The notes: generated from the letters alone by a model not told the origin. Numbered from the stretch's first letter, positions 9,364-18,225 are shown. The stretch: 48,149 bases of DNA from Planctomycetota bacterium (GCA_016178505.1 JACOTG010000009.1:1-48149), one strand, 5' to 3'. Made by a program: numbers and translations.

Positions 9364-9395
9364 GCGAGGGGCGCACCGCCCTGGGCGCCCCTCGC
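9364..9395 (-). terminator. GC-rich hairpin after the metallo-hydrolase gene
   Basis: Perfect 11-bp arms, GCGAGGGGCGC and GCGCCCCTCGC, with a ten-base loop, 13 bases past the stop codon at 9409. No T tract follows on the minus strand, so it may act as a Rho-assisted terminator or as an mRNA end-protecting stem. Confidence 0.45.
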
Positions 9396-9408
9396 ACCGC
9401 GGACTGCG

Positions 9409-11253
9409 TCAGAGATTGCCGCCGGCCGTGTCGATCTGCACGCGCGCCCAGTCGCCCGAGCACGTGAACGATTGGCTGCTGCCGCCCTGGCCGAGCACGC
9501 GCAGCCGGACCGTGCCGGTCGCGGAAACGAATCGCGACGGCAGGGTCGCCGCCTGCGTCGTGGTGACGTCGCTCGTGCCGACGGTGCGCGAGTTGATCTG
9601 CACCCACGCCGACGTCGTCCAGTCGAACAGATGCAGCGTCTGCGTGCGGCTGCTGCGTGAGAACTTGCCGTCGTACGTGACGGTCAGCGCCGAGACGCTC
9701 GCCGACGCTTGCGAGACCGTGAACGTCGCGTACCAGTCCGTGAATCGCGTCGTGCCGCTCGTGGTCGAGTTCACGACGTAGTAGCTCGCGTTGTTCGTGG
9801 CGAGGTTGCTGAACGTTCCTGACGACAAGCTGCCCTGAAGGATCGTCGTGGAGACCGGCGTGTAGAAGGACGTGCTGCCCGTTTGGAACGAGAAGTTCGC
9901 GGACGTCGCGGTGTTTCCGGCCGCGTCCGCCGACTTCACGCGGTAGTTGTAGACGGCATTCGACGTCAGGCCCATCAGCGCGATCGAGTGGCTCGTCACG
10001 CGCGTCGCGTTGCTCGCGGTGCTGCCGTACGACGTGGTGAGTCCGTACTCGACGACCGAGTCCGACGCCTCGTCCGTCGTCCACGTGATCGTCGCGCTCG
10101 TCGAGCCGATATTCGTCGCCGTGACGTTCGAGATCACGGGCGGCGTCGTGTCGGGCGGACCGCTGACGTCGTCGAGCGAAAAGAGGCGTGGCAGTCCAGC
10201 AGCCACGACCTCGACGGCGCCTTCGGTGACGTGCCCGTCGGCGTCGACGAGAAAGCTGTTCACTCCGTCGGTCGAGATCTTGATGTCGCCGACGCAGTAG
10301 CCCGCGAAGCTGGTGAGCGAGCCCGACGGCGAGCCCTCTTCGCTTTGGAGCGCGAGCGTCCCGGGCGCGGTGACGCACGCGGTCGATTGCGCGAGCAGTA
10401 CGTGCTCGACGACGTCGATGCGCGGAAGTTGGAACGTCGACGTTTGTCCTGCGCCGACGCCCATCACCGCCACCGCCGGCTGCGAGAGGTTGAACCAGTC
10501 GGGGTTCGTGCTGCTCTCGCTGCCATGGTGGTTGACGTGCAGGACGTCGATGCCGCCGGCGCTGATCATCGGCGCGGCGCCGCCCGGCGAGATCGCCTGG
10601 ATGACCGCCGACTCCACGTTGGTCTGAGACGTCGAGCGCCCGGTGCACGTGTCGCTGCCGCCGCCGAGGTCGCTCGCCCAAAGATAGTCGAAGCCGCCGT
10701 ACTGGATGAGCACCGCAATCGAGCGATCGTTTTCGTCGGAGACCGACACGGTGCCGCCGCCGATGATGCTGCCGTTTCGCGCGATGCAGGTCAGGATCGC
10801 GCCATTGCCGAGGAAGATCTGCTGGCCGACCGGCATCGCGATCGGCGCGCCGGCAGTGGTCGTCGCCGCCGCCGTGTTCCAGCCGGTGACGCACGTCGAC
10901 GTGTGCGTCGAGCCGTTGTAGTAGTTCGCGAAGCGCACGTTGTAGCCGGCGTTGATCACCTCGTCCAAACCGCCGATGTGGTCACAGTGCTGATGGCCGG
11001 CGATCGTGTAGTCGAGCCCCATTGCCGGCGTGAGACCGATCGACTGGAGGTACGGCACCACGGCGCTCGTCCCCTTCCCCGTGTCGCCCGCCTCCATGAG
11101 AACCGTCGTCCCGTCCGGCCCTTTGACGAGCACCGAGCCGCCCCAGCCGACGTTGATGTAGTGGATTTCGAGCTGCGTCTGCGCAAAGGCCGACGCCACG
11201 AATGTCAGCGCCGAAAAGGCGAGTGAAGCCACGGCGGTGCAAATCGGGTGCAT
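9409..11253 (-). CDS. Secreted ComEC-like metallo-beta-lactamase-fold hydrolase with fibronectin type III and beta-sandwich C-terminus
   Basis: 614 residues from the ATG at 11253 (GGAGGA seven bases upstream), starting with a Sec signal peptide (cleavage near SAFAQ, about residue 25). The catalytic domain (about 26-365) has the zinc motif HQHCDH (His87, His89, Asp91, His92), a WASDL segment, and an NHHGSESS motif (HHGS at 242-245) typical of the ComEC/Rec2 branch. It is followed by a fibronectin type III domain (about 375-460: PVISNVTATNIGSTSATITW) and a jelly-roll-like region (about 465-614). ComEC-type domains in competence are thought to degrade one DNA strand; stand-alone secreted copies have no settled substrate. 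Here the catalytic domain is exported and carries extra adhesive domains, so extracellular nucleotide or phosphate-ester hydrolysis is a guess. The longer frame upstream is not used. Confidence 0.82.
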   Translation of the reverse strand: MHPICTAVASLAFSALTFVASAFAQTQLEIHYINVGWGGSVLVKGPDGTTVLMEAGDTGKGTSAVVPYLQSIGLTPAMGLDYTIAGHQHCDHIGGLDEVINAGYNVRFANYYNGSTHTSTCVTGWNTAAATTTAGAPIAMPVGQQIFLGNGAILTCIARNGSIIGGGTVSVSDENDRSIAVLIQYGGFDYLWASDLGGGSDTCTGRSTSQTNVESAVIQAISPGGAAPMISAGGIDVLHVNHHGSESSTNPDWFNLSQPAVAVMGVGAGQTSTFQLPRIDVVEHVLLAQSTACVTAPGTLALQSEEGSPSGSLTSFAGYCVGDIKISTDGVNSFLVDADGHVTEGAVEVVAAGLPRLFSLDDVSGPPDTTPPVISNVTATNIGSTSATITWTTDEASDSVVEYGLTTSYGSTASNATRVTSHSIALMGLTSNAVYNYRVKSADAAGNTATSANFSFQTGSTSFYTPVSTTILQGSLSSGTFSNLATNNASYYVVNSTTSGTTRFTDWYATFTVSQASASVSALTVTYDGKFSRSSRTQTLHLFDWTTSAWVQINSRTVGTSDVTTTQAATLPSRFVSATGTVRLRVLGQGGSSQSFTCSGDWARVQIDTAGGNL

Positions 11254-11608
11254 GGATTCCTCCTCGGGTTCGATGGTCATCGAAGTGGGTGTCGTCGATG
11301 CGGCCGCCCGACCGCGTTCGACGTGCAATTCTCGGGAGCGAGGATGAGCGCGTGACGAAGAAAGGACGAGGCGACGAGGAGTCCCGCCGGGCGCGAACCG
11401 CGACCGACGAGTCGAACGTCATCGATGACGGATTCGAGTGCGGCTCACGCGAGGACCGCAAACCTCTCCGCTGTGCCGCCGAATGGACTCGGGACGGCAC
11501 CCCACACCAGCTGGCGGCGCACGATACCGTTCGGCGCCGACGAACGCGAGACCGAAGGCCTCAGCGACGAAATCTAGCCCCCCGACGGTTGTGGTACGAT
11601 CGCGCGCC
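11254..11608. other. Divergent intergenic region
   Basis: 355 bases between the metallo-hydrolase start (minus) and the toroid-protein start (plus). It should hold both promoters. I see the ribosome site of the left gene but no clear -35/-10 pair, operator or RNA; the open frames crossing it lack protein-like composition. Confidence 0.4.
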
Positions 11609-12766
11609 ATGCGTGCCCTGCCAGTCGTCGCGGCGCTCGCCGCCACGTTGCTTGCCGGCGCGGTCGCGGCGCAGATCTTCTCCGGCTCGGACAAGGTCCA
11701 CGCGCGGCTCGCCGCCGAAAAAGCGCAGCCGCGATCGACCGAGAACGACGAGCTTCGACTGCGCACCGACGAAGCCGTCGCACACGGGCTCGCGTGGCTC
11801 GCGCGCGAGCAGAACGAGAAGGGCTACTGGATCGGCGACGAGGGCCACAAGCAGGAAGACGAGTACGTCATCCTCCACTCGGTCGAGCAGGAGCAAGACG
11901 ACGGCACGGGACATCCCGGAGTCTCCGCGTTCGCCGGCATGGCGTTCCTCGCCGGCGGAAACGTTCCCGGGCAGGGGCGGTACGGCGACGTCGTCGAGCG
12001 AACGGTCGACTACCTCGCTCGCTCGTGCAAGGAAGACGGCTACATCACCGACAGCGAATCGCGGATGTACAGCCACGCGTTCGCCACGCTCTTCCTCGCC
12101 GAGGTCTTCGGCATGGAACGCCGCACGAACCTGCGCGAGAAGCTGGAGATGGCGGTCGAGCTGATCGTGAAGTCGCAGAACACGCAGGGCGGTTGGCGTT
12201 ACAACCCGTTCGCCGTCGAGGCCGATCTCTCGGTCACCGTCTCGCAGCTGCAAGCGCTGCGCGCCGCGCGCAACGTCGGCATCCGCGTGCCGAAGACGAC
12301 GATCGATCGCGCGATCGCGTACGTCGAGCGCAGCCGCATTCCGCGCGGCTACCGAAACGAGGGCGCGTTCTTCTACAAGATCGAAGGCCGCGCGGCGAAG
12401 ACGAAGACGTCGTTCACGGTCAACGCAGCCGCCGTCACCGCGCTGTCGTTCGCTGGCGTGTACGACTTCCCCGCGGTCGAGTCCGCGATCGAGTACGTCG
12501 AGAGGAGCTACGACGAGGTGACGCGCTACTACCCCGACCACTTCTATTTCTGGTACGGCAACTACTACGCGGCTCAGGCGTTCTTCCAGATCGGCGGCAA
12601 GCGATGGGAGCGCTACTACGACCGCGTGCGGGCCGATCTCCTTCGCCGCCAGCGCGACGACGGAAGCTGGGCGAACTCGGTCGGCCCCGGCCCCGTGTTC
12701 TCGACCGCGGTGGCGTGCCTCATCTTGCAGATCCCGAAGCAGTACTTGCCGATCTTCCAGCGGTGA
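11609..12766 (+). CDS. Secreted terpene-cyclase/prenyltransferase-fold (alpha/alpha toroid) protein
   Basis: 385 residues from the ATG at 11609, chosen because it begins the signal peptide MRALPVVAALAATLLAGAVAAQ; the upstream part of the frame is not protein-like. The body consists of helical repeats with QxxxGxW-type signatures (EQNEKGYWIGDE, SQNTQGGWRYNPF, RQRDDGSWANSVGPG), as in squalene-hopene cyclases, alpha-2-macroglobulin thioester domains and prenyltransferases. The cyclase acid motif DxDD is absent, so terpene cyclase activity is unlikely. An export signal points to a periplasmic or surface role. The end, LQIPKQYLPIFQR, resembles planctomycete members of this group as I remember them. 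It is convergent with the gene at 12824, and the stop codon lies inside a tandem repeat. Confidence 0.8.
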   Translation: MRALPVVAALAATLLAGAVAAQIFSGSDKVHARLAAEKAQPRSTENDELRLRTDEAVAHGLAWLAREQNEKGYWIGDEGHKQEDEYVILHSVEQEQDDGTGHPGVSAFAGMAFLAGGNVPGQGRYGDVVERTVDYLARSCKEDGYITDSESRMYSHAFATLFLAEVFGMERRTNLREKLEMAVELIVKSQNTQGGWRYNPFAVEADLSVTVSQLQALRAARNVGIRVPKTTIDRAIAYVERSRIPRGYRNEGAFFYKIEGRAAKTKTSFTVNAAAVTALSFAGVYDFPAVESAIEYVERSYDEVTRYYPDHFYFWYGNYYAAQAFFQIGGKRWERYYDRVRADLLRRQRDDGSWANSVGPGPVFSTAVACLILQIPKQYLPIFQR

Positions 12767-12837
12767 TCCTAACGGGCAGCGGTGATCCTGGCGGGCAGAG
12801 GTGATCCTGACGGGAAGCGCTGATCATTCGGGCTGGA
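12762..12837. repeat. 19-bp tandem repeat, three good copies plus a degenerate fourth
   Basis: Units GGTGATCCTAACGGGCAGC (12762-12780), GGTGATCCTGGCGGGCAGA (12781-12799) and GGTGATCCTGACGGGAAGC (12800-12818), then a weaker copy from 12819. The first unit contains the TGA stop of the toroid gene, and the fourth contains the stop of the opposite-strand gene. The array therefore fills the whole 57-base space between two convergent genes. Confidence 0.9.
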
Positions 12838-14848
12838 GGAGAATCGCCACGTCCGTCGTTCGCCCGGCGTCGATCCCGAAAGGAACTTCGACTTCTCGGA
12901 ATCTGTCGGCTGCGAACGCGAGATCGTAGGTCCCGGACTTCAACACGAGGTCGAGCACGCACGGGACTCCCGATTGCAGTCGCGAGATCGGCTGCCAGGC
13001 GCCGCGCTCCGCGTCCCAGAACCGCTCGAAGGTTCCGGCCCACGAGTTTCGATCCGCCAGTTCGGGTCTCAGGCGCGTGACGATCAGCTCGCGCTCTCGT
13101 GACTCCGGAGGGATCGTGACGATCAGTCGGACTCGTCCGCCCGTCGCCGCGACCTGCGACAGGGACGTTTCGCCATCGCTGTCGACCGTGGCCGATCCCC
13201 AATCGATGGGAAAGAACATTTCGCTCGGCGTGGATCCGGCCTCGCCCCAGATTTGCCACACGCCGCACTCGAGCGGCGGGAGGAGCCCTTCGTCTTCTGG
13301 ATGCAGCGCGAAGGAAACATGCCGTCCACTCGTCGTCTCGCGCGCGGTGCCGTGCACGTCGCTCACGCGCTCGCCGTGCTCGCCCCTGACTGAAAGGCGA
13401 ACGTGGCCCTTGCACGCATCGACCGGCCCGGGCAAAGCATCTTGGCGATGAAGAACGAGGTCGACGTCTTCCGCGAATCGTCTTTCTTTCGCCTCGAGGA
13501 TGATGCCCTCGCTCGTGAAGCCCTCGCCGCTGACTGAAACGCGCATGCGTGTCTCTCGGTCGACGGCGATTTGCACGACCCCGTCCGCCGACGCCTCCAC
13601 CACTTCGGTGCAGTCTGCGTCTGGGCTGATCGGGATGTATCCCACGCTTGCGCCGGGCAGGGGCCTTCCCGATTCGTCGCGAATGTGGACGTGGAACCAA
13701 CACCATCGGTCGCCGATGGTGAACGCGAGTTCGCGTTCTCCCGTCCGGTGGTTCTCGAAGATGTCGTAGCCGACGCGAACCGAGTAGAGCCCCGTTGCGA
13801 GCCCGCTCAACCGGAATCGTCCTTGCGCGTCGGTCGCAACAAAGGCTTCGTCCAACCCTCCCGCGTCGTCGACCTGCCGGGCAAGACCGTACCCGTTGCG
13901 ATTCTCCGTCTTCGCTCGCTCGGCGATCGTGCTCGTCGCCTTGACGAACACGCCTTCCGCCGCAGATCCGTCCGCAAACCGTACGAGCCCCTCGATGGAA
14001 TCACCCGCGCCGAGGACGATGTCCGAAACGTCGACGTCCTTCGGCACCGGCAAAGAGATCAAGTGGGAGGATCCCAGGCCGACATCTGTTGCCTGCGCTC
14101 GCAGCCGATACGTTCCGGGTCGCTCGATCTCGATCGCGAAACTTCCGTCAAGTTCGGTCACGTCGTTTCCGACGACGGTGCCTTTGCGATGCGGCTCATC
14201 CGAGAGTCCGACCGGACCGACGCGCACGAGTTCGACAAGGCCGTGAGCGACTCCTTGGCCGCTTGCGTCGACCATTCGCCCGCGCACGCACGCGCCCACC
14301 TCGAGCCGCGCGTCCAAGGGGATCGTCGCGCGATCAGCGCCAGTCGGAGGCAGCGACGCGAGGTCCGAGACGGCGGGAACGAACCCTTTTGCCTCGGCGC
14401 GGATCGTCAAGTCGCACAGCGACCGAAACTGCATGCACCGATTGCGAAGCGTCGTCACGTCCACCGCATATCGCCCGTCGCTTCCCGTCCGCGCGGACCC
14501 GAGCCATTCGCTGATATCGCCGTTCCACGCTCGAAGTTGAACGCGCACCGACGCGTTGGCAATTCGTCCGCCATCGATGCCGGCGACTCGCCCGACGACG
14601 TGCCAGCCGTCCTCGTCGGCGGGGCTGGGGGCCGGAAGGACCGGCGGCTCTGCTTCGGGTGCGGGAATGACGGGAACGACCGCAACGGGTGTGGACGTCA
14701 CTGATGGCGAGCGCGCGACGGAAGAGGACCGCTGAGGCGGTGAGGTCACTGGAAGTGTCGTGTCGCGGTGCGTGATCCAAAGGAATCCGACGATGATGCT
14801 CGTCCCGATCAGGATAGACGCGACGACCCGACCGCGGGCGTGATTCAT
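12824..14848 (-). CDS. Membrane-anchored protein with several carboxypeptidase-regulatory-like (transthyretin-like) domains
   Basis: 674 residues from the ATG at 14848. The N-terminus has one hydrophobic anchor (VVASILIGTSIIVGFLW, about residues 8-24), then a Ser/Thr/Pro/Ala-rich linker to about residue 80. The rest is a string of beta-sandwich modules with G-x-V-x-D/A-x-x-G-x-P-I/L-x-G-A-x-V and D-G-R-F-x-L/I-x-G-L-x-x-G-x-Y patterns (for example TDAQGRFRLSGLATGLYSVR and ELDGSFAIEIERPGTYRLRA), typical of CarboxypepD_reg/SpaA-like domains. No catalytic carboxypeptidase domain is present. It probably extends from the inner membrane into the periplasm. The protein at 23096-24820 has the same plan and is probably a paralogue. 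It is divergent from the S9 peptidase gene with 131 bases between. Confidence 0.8.
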   Translation of the reverse strand: MNHARGRVVASILIGTSIIVGFLWITHRDTTLPVTSPPQRSSSVARSPSVTSTPVAVVPVIPAPEAEPPVLPAPSPADEDGWHVVGRVAGIDGGRIANASVRVQLRAWNGDISEWLGSARTGSDGRYAVDVTTLRNRCMQFRSLCDLTIRAEAKGFVPAVSDLASLPPTGADRATIPLDARLEVGACVRGRMVDASGQGVAHGLVELVRVGPVGLSDEPHRKGTVVGNDVTELDGSFAIEIERPGTYRLRAQATDVGLGSSHLISLPVPKDVDVSDIVLGAGDSIEGLVRFADGSAAEGVFVKATSTIAERAKTENRNGYGLARQVDDAGGLDEAFVATDAQGRFRLSGLATGLYSVRVGYDIFENHRTGERELAFTIGDRWCWFHVHIRDESGRPLPGASVGYIPISPDADCTEVVEASADGVVQIAVDRETRMRVSVSGEGFTSEGIILEAKERRFAEDVDLVLHRQDALPGPVDACKGHVRLSVRGEHGERVSDVHGTARETTSGRHVSFALHPEDEGLLPPLECGVWQIWGEAGSTPSEMFFPIDWGSATVDSDGETSLSQVAATGGRVRLIVTIPPESRERELIVTRLRPELADRNSWAGTFERFWDAERGAWQPISRLQSGVPCVLDLVLKSGTYDLAFAADRFREVEVPFGIDAGRTTDVAILLQPE

Positions 14849-14979
14849 CTCGAACCCCCGACGCAAACCACTGGGCTTCGAGTGAGAGACTACCAAATGA
14901 TCACCGCGCAAGCCGGAGCAATGCTCGACAAGCGGGTCGCCACAGTTTCAAATGGCCCGACTTCCATAGGAGGCCCACG

Positions 14980-16929
14980 ATGACGATGACACGACCCCGC
15001 TTCGCGTGCGCGATCGTCGCGCTCGCTTCGTTCGCCCTGCTCGCGCTCGGATGCTCGAGCACGACGACCCAAACCGAAGGCGTTCGCCAGGATGTGCGCC
15101 AGGTTGCGCATCACGACGCGCGGGCCTACTTCGAAACGACGCGCTTCTTCGGCAGCTCGTTCTCGCCGGACGAGTCGCAGCTCCTCGTGACGAGCGACGC
15201 GACGGGCGTGTTCAACGCCTATCGCTTGTCCGTCACCGGCGGCGCGCCCACTCCGCTGACGAACTCCACGACGGACTCGACGTTCGGCGTGACTTGGTTC
15301 CCGAACGACGATCGCATCCTCTACAGCGCCGATCGCGGCGGCAACGAGCTGAGCCACCTCTACGTCCGCAATACCGACGGCTCGTCGACCGACATCACGC
15401 CGGGCGAGAAGCTCAAAGCCGACTTCGTCGACTGGACCGCCGATCGAAAGAGCTTCTGGGTGACGACGAACGAGCGCGACGAGCGCTACTTCGATCTCTA
15501 CCGCTACGCGACCGACGGCTACGCGCGCGAGCGCGTCTTCACGAACGACGGCGGATGGTCGGTTTCGGCCGTGAGTCGAGACGGTCGCTGGCTCGCACTA
15601 GGCAAGGTTCGCAACAACGTCGACAGCGACGTCTTTCTCGCGGACCTGACGACGCCGGACGCGAAGCCGAAGCTCGTCACCGGGCACCAAGGCAACGTGC
15701 AAAACCAAGCGTTCACGTTCACGCCCGCGAGCGACAAGCTCGTCTATTCGACCGACGGACACGGCGAGTTTGCGCAAGCGTGGACGTACGACCTCGCGTC
15801 CGGCGATCACGCGCCGCTCGTGCAGGCGAAATGGGACGTGCAGTTCGTGACGTTTTCCGAGAACGGCCGCTATCGCGCGGTCGGCATCAACGAAGATGCG
15901 CACACGGCCGTGACGGTCCTCGACACGACGACCCATGGCGAGGTGAAGCTGCCGTCGCTCCCCGACGCGGACATCGCGGGCGTCCGTTTCTCTCGCAGCG
16001 AGGCGCGCGTGGCGTTCTACGTCGATGGCGACGCGTCGCCGTCGAACCTCCACGTCATCGATCTCAAGAGCGGCGCACACCAGCAGATCACGAACACGCT
16101 GAACCCCACGATTCGTGCGGACGAGCTGGCGGCCGGGAAAGTCGTCCGCTTCCCCAGCTTCGATCGCCTCGAGATCCCCGCGATCCTCTATCGACCGTGG
16201 ACCGCGTCGCCCTCCGCGCGAGTCCCCGCGCTCGTTTGGGTGCACGGCGGGCCCGGCGGGCAGTCGACGCACGGCTACAGCCCCGACATCCAGCACCTTC
16301 TCAACAACGGCTATGCGGTGCTCGCGATCAACAATCGCGGATCGTCGGGCTACGGCAAGACGTTCTTCCACCTCGACGATCGACGTCACGGCGAGGACGA
16401 TCTCCAGGATTGCATCTACGGACGGCGCTACCTCGCGAGCCTCGATTGGATCGACGGCTCGAAGATCGGCATCCTCGGCGGCAGCTACGGCGGCTTCATG
16501 GTCGCGGCGGCGCTGACACTTCAGCCGAACGCGTTCGACGTGGGCGTCGATCTCTTCGGCGTCACGAACTGGATTCGCACGCTGCAGAGCACCCCGGCGT
16601 ACTGGGCCGACTTCCGCGAATACCTGTTCGCCGAGCTTGGCGACCCCGCGACCGACGAGGCGCGCCTGCGTCGCATCTCGCCGCTCTTCCACGCGGATCA
16701 GATCAAGAAGCCGCTCCTCGTCTTCCAGGGCGCGAACGATCCGCGCGTTCTCCAAGCGGAAAGTGACGAGCTGGTCGCAGGTGCGAAGAAGAACGGCGTG
16801 CCCGTCGAGTACGTCGTCTTCGCCGACGAAGGCCACGGCTTCCAGAAGCGCGCGAACCGCATCACCGCGGCGGAGACGACGCTGCGCTTCCTCAACCAAT
16901 ACCTGAGAGGCACCAGCCGGCAACCGTGA
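14980..16929 (+). CDS. S9-family (prolyl oligopeptidase-like) peptidase, lipoprotein
   Basis: 649 residues with a lipoprotein signal ending in LLALGC (Cys25), so it is probably anchored to a membrane facing the periplasm. The ribosome site TAGGAGG lies six bases before the ATG. A TolB/WD-like propeller (about 45-385; SPDESQLLVTSDATG, GEKLKADFVDWTADRK) precedes the alpha/beta-hydrolase domain (about 390-649). The catalytic triad is visible: Ser502 in GGSYGG, Asp587 in QGANDPRV and His619 in DEGHGF; HGGPGGQ (oxyanion region) lies about 80 residues before the serine. This is the dipeptidyl-peptidase/acylaminoacyl-peptidase layout, cleaving short peptides after proline or releasing blocked N-terminal residues; the exact specificity is unknown. 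It stands alone and is followed by hairpins. Confidence 0.93.
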   Translation: MTMTRPRFACAIVALASFALLALGCSSTTTQTEGVRQDVRQVAHHDARAYFETTRFFGSSFSPDESQLLVTSDATGVFNAYRLSVTGGAPTPLTNSTTDSTFGVTWFPNDDRILYSADRGGNELSHLYVRNTDGSSTDITPGEKLKADFVDWTADRKSFWVTTNERDERYFDLYRYATDGYARERVFTNDGGWSVSAVSRDGRWLALGKVRNNVDSDVFLADLTTPDAKPKLVTGHQGNVQNQAFTFTPASDKLVYSTDGHGEFAQAWTYDLASGDHAPLVQAKWDVQFVTFSENGRYRAVGINEDAHTAVTVLDTTTHGEVKLPSLPDADIAGVRFSRSEARVAFYVDGDASPSNLHVIDLKSGAHQQITNTLNPTIRADELAAGKVVRFPSFDRLEIPAILYRPWTASPSARVPALVWVHGGPGGQSTHGYSPDIQHLLNNGYAVLAINNRGSSGYGKTFFHLDDRRHGEDDLQDCIYGRRYLASLDWIDGSKIGILGGSYGGFMVAAALTLQPNAFDVGVDLFGVTNWIRTLQSTPAYWADFREYLFAELGDPATDEARLRRISPLFHADQIKKPLLVFQGANDPRVLQAESDELVAGAKKNGVPVEYVVFADEGHGFQKRANRITAAETTLRFLNQYLRGTSRQP

Positions 16930-16964
16930 CGTTGCCGGGAATCACACCAAGCCGGAGAAGAAAA

Positions 16965-16987
16965 CGTGCGCGGGCAGGCCGCGCACG
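16965..16987 (+). terminator. Hairpin downstream of the S9 peptidase gene
   Basis: Nine-base-pair stem (CGTGCGCGG / CCGCGCACG) with a five-base loop, 36 bases after the stop codon. No T run follows directly, so termination function is tentative. Confidence 0.35.
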
Positions 16988-17027
16988 CCGTCCTCGACGA
17001 AGTCACGGCGTAGGCAAAAAACGACGC

Positions 17028-17056
17028 GATTTTTTTGCTCTGACGCAAAAAAAATC
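17028..17056. terminator. A/T-stem hairpin between convergent genes, candidate bidirectional terminator
   Basis: GATTTTTTTGC, a six-base spacer and GCAAAAAAAATC form an inverted repeat whose stem is almost all A-T in otherwise GC-rich DNA. It lies between the S9 peptidase (ends 16929, plus) and the SRPBCC gene (ends 17146, minus), and on either strand a run of seven or eight T is present, as expected for termination in both directions. Confidence 0.5.
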
Positions 17057-17145
17057 AGGCGACTTCCCACGCCAATCGCGGGCTTGCGGGGGCGAGGATT
17101 CGACTCCCCGAAACGGCGAGCGGCGCGTTCGCTGTCGCGCTCGCG

Positions 17146-17679
17146 CTACGCGCGCTCGGGCTTCACCGATTCGCCGAAGCGGCTGCCGAGTGCTTCCAGG
17201 AACGCGCGCGACGTCGCGTGCGCGTCGAAGAAGAAGCGGCTCATGAACCGAAAGATCGGATTTGCCACCTCGCCGCGCTCGGTGATGCTGACGGTCGACG
17301 TCGATCCGTTCTCGCCGGGCGCGATCTCGTAGGTCCAGCTCCCGGAGAAGCCGAGGTTCGCGTCTTCCGGGATGCGCGTCACCATCTTCCGCGGCGGCTC
17401 GAGCGCTTCGACGATCGCCGGCATCACGCCCCACTTGCCCCGCGAGACCCAGACCGGCTTTCCCTCGCGATCGGGCGCGCGCTCGATCGACTGCACGGCC
17501 GGGTTCCACTGCGGCCACTGCGAGAACTCGGAGAGCGCCGCCCACAGCGCCTCGGGCTTCTGCGCGAACCGTGCGCGACTCGTGGCGACGTGGCCCTTCG
17601 GAAGGAAGAGGCCGATGACCGCCATGAGGATCGGAATGGCAACGATGACGGCGACGACGATCAGGATCCACTTCAGCAT
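17146..17679 (-). CDS. Membrane-anchored SRPBCC (START-like) family protein
   Basis: 177 residues. A single N-terminal hydrophobic helix (LKWILIVVAVIVAIPILMAVIGLFL region, residues ~3-26) is followed by a START/Bet-v1-like fold: VATSRARFAQKPEALWAALS, WPQWNPAVQSIE and a C-terminal long helix FRFMSRFFFDAHATSRAFLE. The polyketide-cyclase/SRPBCC family binds hydrophobic ligands; no ligand can be named. The ribosome site GGAGGAG lies seven bases before the ATG. It is the second gene of a unit with the MarR regulator, 30 bases downstream of it, so the regulator probably controls this gene as well. Confidence 0.8.
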   Translation of the reverse strand: MLKWILIVVAVIVAIPILMAVIGLFLPKGHVATSRARFAQKPEALWAALSEFSQWPQWNPAVQSIERAPDREGKPVWVSRGKWGVMPAIVEALEPPRKMVTRIPEDANLGFSGSWTYEIAPGENGSTSTVSITERGEVANPIFRFMSRFFFDAHATSRAFLEALGSRFGESVKPERA

Positions 17680-17709
17680 GGTCGTTTCTCCTCCAACTCT
17701 TCGATTCGT

Positions 17710-18207
17710 TCACCCGGCACTGCCGAGTCCTCTCCCGCGCGAAGCCCACGATCGGCTGCGCGAGGTTTCGTGCATCATGCGTTCCGCCGCGCCCGCGAGG
17801 AGCGCCAGGCCTGCGAGCGCCGCGCGCCGCTGATCGCGCGATAGGTTCGCGAGGAGTCGCTCGACGCGCGCTTCCTCGAGAACCGACTTCTTGTCGCGCA
17901 CCGAAGCGCCGCGCGAGGTCACCCGAAGCTGCGTGACGCGGCTGTCCACGGGATCCGCGGATCGAGTGACGAGGCCCTTCTCCTCGAGCCGCTTCACGTG
18001 GATCGACATCGTGGCCGGCGTGACGCCCATGTGCATCGCGAGCCGACCCATTGGAATCGAATCGCTCTCGTCGAGGTGGTCGAGGATGCTCGCCTGGTGG
18101 CTCGTCAGGTCGGTTTGCGTCGCCTTGTCGAACACGTGCCGCGTGTGACAGGCGAAGAAGATCTTCGGGTAGTGGTCCATCAAGGCGCGGGCGTCTCGCG
18201 TGGGCAT
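17710..18207 (-). CDS. MarR-family winged-helix transcriptional regulator
   Basis: 165 residues from the ATG at 18207; an ATG six codons upstream (18225) is possible, but it abuts the A/T-rich promoter-like stretch. The winged helix-turn-helix is clear: LTSHQASILDHLDES, IPMGRLAMHMGVTPATMSIH (recognition helix), VKRLEEKGLVTRSADPVDSR (wing) and VTSRG. MarR proteins act as dimers and usually repress their own operon until a small aromatic or oxidative signal is bound. The gene leads an operon with the SRPBCC protein at 17146-17679. The effector is unknown. Confidence 0.9.
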   Translation of the reverse strand: MPTRDARALMDHYPKIFFACHTRHVFDKATQTDLTSHQASILDHLDESDSIPMGRLAMHMGVTPATMSIHVKRLEEKGLVTRSADPVDSRVTQLRVTSRGASVRDKKSVLEEARVERLLANLSRDQRRAALAGLALLAGAAERMMHETSRSRSWASRGRGLGSAG

Positions 18208-18225
18208 GGCCACAGGATGCCCCAT

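Noticed and set aside
17079..17110. GGATTCGACTCCCC near the SRPBCC gene end, resembling a tRNA T loop
   Set aside because: No five-base T stem around it and no other tRNA arms; it is a chance GC-rich match.
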